Notes under the pieces: generated by a model
What the model saw: only the letters and a program-made list of their open reading frames with translations
Databases searched by the model: none
What the model was told of the DNA's origin: nothing
Made by a program: the position numbers and the translations under genes
In this document: positions 61,283 to 64,000 of the stretch, one piece after another
How positions within the stretch are numbered: position 1 is the first letter of the stretch
How the letters are laid out: every line of letters begins with the position of its first letter
From: Agarivorans sp050870875
GTDB lineage: Bacteria; Pseudomonadota; Gammaproteobacteria; Enterobacterales; Celerinatantimonadaceae
DNA: 64,000 nt
Assembly: GCF_050870875.2 (NCBI RefSeq)
Contig: NZ_CP194041.2
Coordinates: forward strand, 186,001-250,000
Direction: 5' to 3'

Positions 61283-62776
61283 ATGTCTCAGCCGTTTATC
61301 CTCGCCATTGATGAGGGGACCACCAATGCCAAAGCGATTGCCGTGAACCAAAGTGGCGAGGTATTGGCGAAGGGCAGTGTGGGCCTTGAATTGACTCACC
61401 CTCATCCGGGCTGGGCGGAGCAAGATCCAGAACAAATTTGGCGGGCAACTGTTGCAGCCATCGAGCAATGCGTGGTGGCGCTTGAGCCTGATTTGCTCGC
61501 TGGTATCGCGATCAGTAATCAACGCGAGTCGGTGTTAGTTTGGGATCGTAAAACTGGAGCGGCCTTAACACCGTTGGTGAGTTGGCAGTGCCGTCGCTCG
61601 GAAGCAATTTGTGAGCAGATCGGCCAAAAGCCGGAAGCCCAACAAGTCAAAGCCTTAACCGGATCGGTGATCGATCCGCTTTTTCCTGCATCAAAGATCC
61701 GTTGGTTGTTAAATCATATCGACAACGGAACGGAACGGGCATTTCGGGGTGAGTTATGTGCCGGAACGGTCGACAGTTGGTTGGTTTGGAAATTGAGTAA
61801 CGGTAAGCAATTTGTTACCGATGCTTCTAACGCTTCGCGTTACCAATTGTTCAATATTAATCGCTTTGCATGGGATCCCTTATTGTTAGATTTGTACCAG
61901 ATCCCTGTGCAATGCTTGCCAAAAGTGGTTGCCTCTAGCGGTGAGCGTGGCCTAACACAAGGTTTATCCTTTGTTGCCGATGGTGTGCCTATTTTGGCGC
62001 AAGCGGGGGATTCTCATGCGGCTCTGTATGGTCAGGGTGGGTTTAATCCCGGAGTTGTGAAGGCGACTTATGGTACTGGTAGTTCGTTGATGGTGCGCAT
62101 CGAACAGGCACCTAAACACGATTTTGGCGTGTCGACTACGGTGGCTTGGGATGATGGTAAACCCAGTTTGGCGATGGAAGGCAATATTACCCATACCGGC
62201 TCGGCGATTAAGTTCATCTCCAAAATATTGGGGATCTTGGATATCGACACGCTCAGCCAGCTTGCCTGGTCGGTCGAGGATGCAAATGGTGTCTTTTTTG
62301 TGCCCGCGTTGGCGGGTTTGGGAGCGCCGCATTGGGACGTGAAGGCGCGAGGTTTAATTACTGGCTTAACCGATGCCGTCACACCCGCACATATTGCCAG
62401 AGCAGCTTTCGAATCGGTCGCATACCAAGTGGCTGATTTATTGTTTGCGATGGAAGCTTCTGCCGAAATCTCACTATATGAGCTTTCGGTTGACGGTGGA
62501 CCTACCCAAAATCGTCAATTGATGCAATTTCAAGCAGATTTACTACAAAAACGGATTGTGAAACGCGATGTTGTTGAAGTTTCAGCTCTTGGCGCGGCTT
62601 TTCTTGCGGGTAAAGCTTTAGGCTGGTGGCCAGACGCCGCCAGTCTATCGAAGCTTTTACCAGCGAGTGAAGTCATCACTCCAAATCCAAATATGATCCA
62701 TATTCACAATAATTATAAGTCGTGGAAGCGAGCGGTTCAGCGAACTCGTTTTCAAGCTAATGACGGAGAGGTCTAG
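61283..62776 (+). CDS. FGGY-family carbohydrate kinase
   Basis: I choose ATG 61283 (AAGGAG upstream, one base after the transketolase stop); the frame to 61253 is overlap. The 497-residue sugar kinase has an N-terminal phosphate loop DEGTTNAKA, PGWAEQDPEQIW, SNQRESVLVW, the catalytic-region AGDSHAALYGQG and C-terminal VDGGPTQNRQLMQFQADLL. It has the glycerol-kinase-like subtype feel (SNQRE, YGTGSS), but context favours a ketose such as apulose or ribulose. The substrate is not settled. Confidence 0.9.
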   Translation: MSQPFILAIDEGTTNAKAIAVNQSGEVLAKGSVGLELTHPHPGWAEQDPEQIWRATVAAIEQCVVALEPDLLAGIAISNQRESVLVWDRKTGAALTPLVSWQCRRSEAICEQIGQKPEAQQVKALTGSVIDPLFPASKIRWLLNHIDNGTERAFRGELCAGTVDSWLVWKLSNGKQFVTDASNASRYQLFNINRFAWDPLLLDLYQIPVQCLPKVVASSGERGLTQGLSFVADGVPILAQAGDSHAALYGQGGFNPGVVKATYGTGSSLMVRIEQAPKHDFGVSTTVAWDDGKPSLAMEGNITHTGSAIKFISKILGILDIDTLSQLAWSVEDANGVFFVPALAGLGAPHWDVKARGLITGLTDAVTPAHIARAAFESVAYQVADLLFAMEASAEISLYELSVDGGPTQNRQLMQFQADLLQKRIVKRDVVEVSALGAAFLAGKALGWWPDAASLSKLLPASEVITPNPNMIHIHNNYKSWKRAVQRTRFQANDGEV

Positions 62777-62777
62777 A

Positions 62778-64000
62778 ATGAAAGATACCCAACAACAAAC
62801 TACCTTAGCGGTTTTATTTGGTAACCGTAATTTCTTCCCAAGTTACCTGCTGGATGATGCCCGCAAAGATACTCAAACGGTGTGTGAAAGCTTAGGTATT
62901 AAAACCATTATGTTGTCAGATACCGAAACGCCCTATGGAGGGGTGGAGACCTATCAACATGCAAAAATTGCCGCCGAAATGCTCAAACAGCATAAAGATG
63001 ACATTCAAGGGATCTTAGTTTGCTTGCCAAACTTTGGTGATGAAAAAGCAATTGCCGATGCCATCCGTATATCGGGTGTGAATGTTCCGGTACTAATTCA
63101 AGCGGAATCCGATTCGCTAGATAAAATGGGCTTAGCCACCCGTCGTGACAGTTTCTGTGGCAAGATTTCACTGTGCAATAATCTTCGCCAATATGGCATT
63201 CCTTTTTCACTGACAACTCAGCACGTATGTGAGTTGAAAAGCGATGTATTTCTAAAAGATTTAACTCAATTTGAAAATGTTTGCCGGGTTGTTAGCAAAA
63301 TGAAAGGTTGCCGTGTGGGGGCGATTGGTGCCAGACCTGCCAGCTTTAATACTGTTCGTTATAGTGAAAAAATTCTTGAGCGTTTGGGCGTTACCGTTGA
63401 AACGATTGATTTGTCGGAAATTTTCGCAAGCGTAGACAATGTGCAAGATAACGATTTGCGGATTGCCGAGAAGCTGAGCTTATTGAAGTCGAATGCAGAT
63501 ACCCAAGAGATCGCCGAAGACAAGTTGCTAACAATGGCTAAATTGTTTGTGGTGATTAGCCAGTGGATTGCCGAAAACGACATTCATACCACCGCTATTC
63601 AGTGTTGGACCTCGTTGCAGAAAACACTGGGGGTAAATGTTTGTTCGATTATGAGCGTGATGTCTGGCCAGCTGATCCCAAGTGCCTGTGAAGTTGACGT
63701 GATGGGAGCGTTGTCGATGTACGCGCTGTCCATGGCTTCGCAAAAACCAGCATCGATAGCTGATTGGAACAATAACTTTGGTGAAGATCGCGATAAGTGT
63801 GTGTTATTCCACTGTGGTAACTTCGCGACCTCAGAATTAGACAATCCTTTTATGAGCACCGCCGATATTATTGGCACCACGGTGGGTTGTGGGAATACTT
63901 GTGGCGCGATAAATGGCCGGATGAAACCAGGTCCGCTTACTTATTTCCGCCTTTCTACCGATGACTTTACCGGGAAAGTAAAATCTTACGTTGGCGAAGG
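62778..64000 (+). CDS. L-fucose/D-arabinose isomerase-family protein (3' partial)
   Basis: ATG 62778 directly follows the kinase stop, and the frame stays open to the window end (407 codons seen). It shows the fucose-isomerase-like blocks: VCLPNFGDEKAIADA, IGARPASFNTVRYSE, IQCWTSLQ and SACEVDVMGALSMYAL (metal-binding Glu and Asp), and FHCGNF. These enzymes interconvert aldoses and ketoses with Mn2+. In this operon it probably makes the ketose that the FGGY kinase phosphorylates. The C-terminus lies outside the window. Confidence 0.85.
   Translation, partial: MKDTQQQTTLAVLFGNRNFFPSYLLDDARKDTQTVCESLGIKTIMLSDTETPYGGVETYQHAKIAAEMLKQHKDDIQGILVCLPNFGDEKAIADAIRISGVNVPVLIQAESDSLDKMGLATRRDSFCGKISLCNNLRQYGIPFSLTTQHVCELKSDVFLKDLTQFENVCRVVSKMKGCRVGAIGARPASFNTVRYSEKILERLGVTVETIDLSEIFASVDNVQDNDLRIAEKLSLLKSNADTQEIAEDKLLTMAKLFVVISQWIAENDIHTTAIQCWTSLQKTLGVNVCSIMSVMSGQLIPSACEVDVMGALSMYALSMASQKPASIADWNNNFGEDRDKCVLFHCGNFATSELDNPFMSTADIIGTTVGCGNTCGAINGRMKPGPLTYFRLSTDDFTGKVKSYVGE

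Overview
The window looks like a chromosomal stretch of a marine, free-living gammaproteobacterium of the Alteromonadales/Vibrionales type. This rests on moderate GC, a GlyGly-CTERM surface protein, a D-glutamate catabolic DgcN/DgcA pair, Rhs-type polymorphic toxins, methyl-accepting chemotaxis, and many sugar and amino acid uptake systems. I saw no rRNA, tRNA, CRISPR array or prophage. Genus assignment is not possible from the sequence alone.

Region 1 (1-6.3 kb) is a polymorphic-toxin scrapyard. It holds the 3' end of an Rhs gene with a YwqJ-like deaminase tip and a probable immunity gene, then endonuclease V (nfi). Next come an IS3-family remnant joined to an orphan PoNe-type DNase tip followed by two PoNi-type immunity genes, a second Rhs 3' end (415 bp nearly identical to the first) carrying a damaged EndoU-type tip, a fragment of a REP-associated (Y1) transposase, and a frameshifted Rhs core piece. 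Region 2 (6.7-13.5 kb) has a cold-shock protein and a divergent D-amino-acid block: dat-dgcA-dgcN on the minus strand, and an alanine/sodium symporter with alanine racemase on the plus strand. Together these could interconvert D-Ala, D-Glu and their L-forms for catabolism. Region 3 (13.9-19.3 kb) encodes a 1520-residue cell-surface protein with fourteen 35-residue calcium-binding (thrombospondin type 3-like) repeats and a GlyGly-CTERM tail, followed by a small outer-membrane barrel protein.

Region 4 (19.5-27.1 kb) has a homocysteine S-methyltransferase, a GntR/FCD regulator, and a complete Liv-type ABC importer ending in an Asp/Glu/hydantoin racemase-family gene. Region 5 (27.1-35.2 kb) is mixed: a PAP2-type phosphatase lipoprotein with autotransporter-like repeats, an orphan CbiM-like membrane protein, a solute-binding protein next to a chemoreceptor, and an iron-sulfur oxidoreductase subunit.

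Region 6 (35.2-49.2 kb) is the most interesting. Two divergent ~1200-residue exported GH13 (alpha-amylase family) enzymes flank a GT-C membrane glycosyltransferase, and all three share the same C-terminal pair of modules. Directly downstream is a HAD-UbiA / DprE1 / DprE2 / GtrA operon, which is the polyprenyl-phosphate-D-arabinofuranose pathway known from mycobacteria. I infer one extracytoplasmic glycan system: make a lipid-linked pentose, transfer it with the GT-C enzyme, and process or bind an alpha-glucan-like polymer outside.

Region 7 (49.4-54.8 kb) holds scattered metabolic genes (cupin, GNAT, succinate-semialdehyde dehydrogenase-like, GST) and a RibB with a degenerate GTP-cyclohydrolase-II half. 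Region 8 (55.2-64 kb) is a sugar catabolic operon: ribose-type ABC importer with a DUF2291 lipoprotein, split transketolase, FGGY kinase and a fucose-isomerase-family protein running off the window. Two identical 14-nt palindromes stand in front of its two halves. The split transketolase plus FGGY kinase resembles the known D-apiose/apulose transketolase route, but the substrate is not proven.
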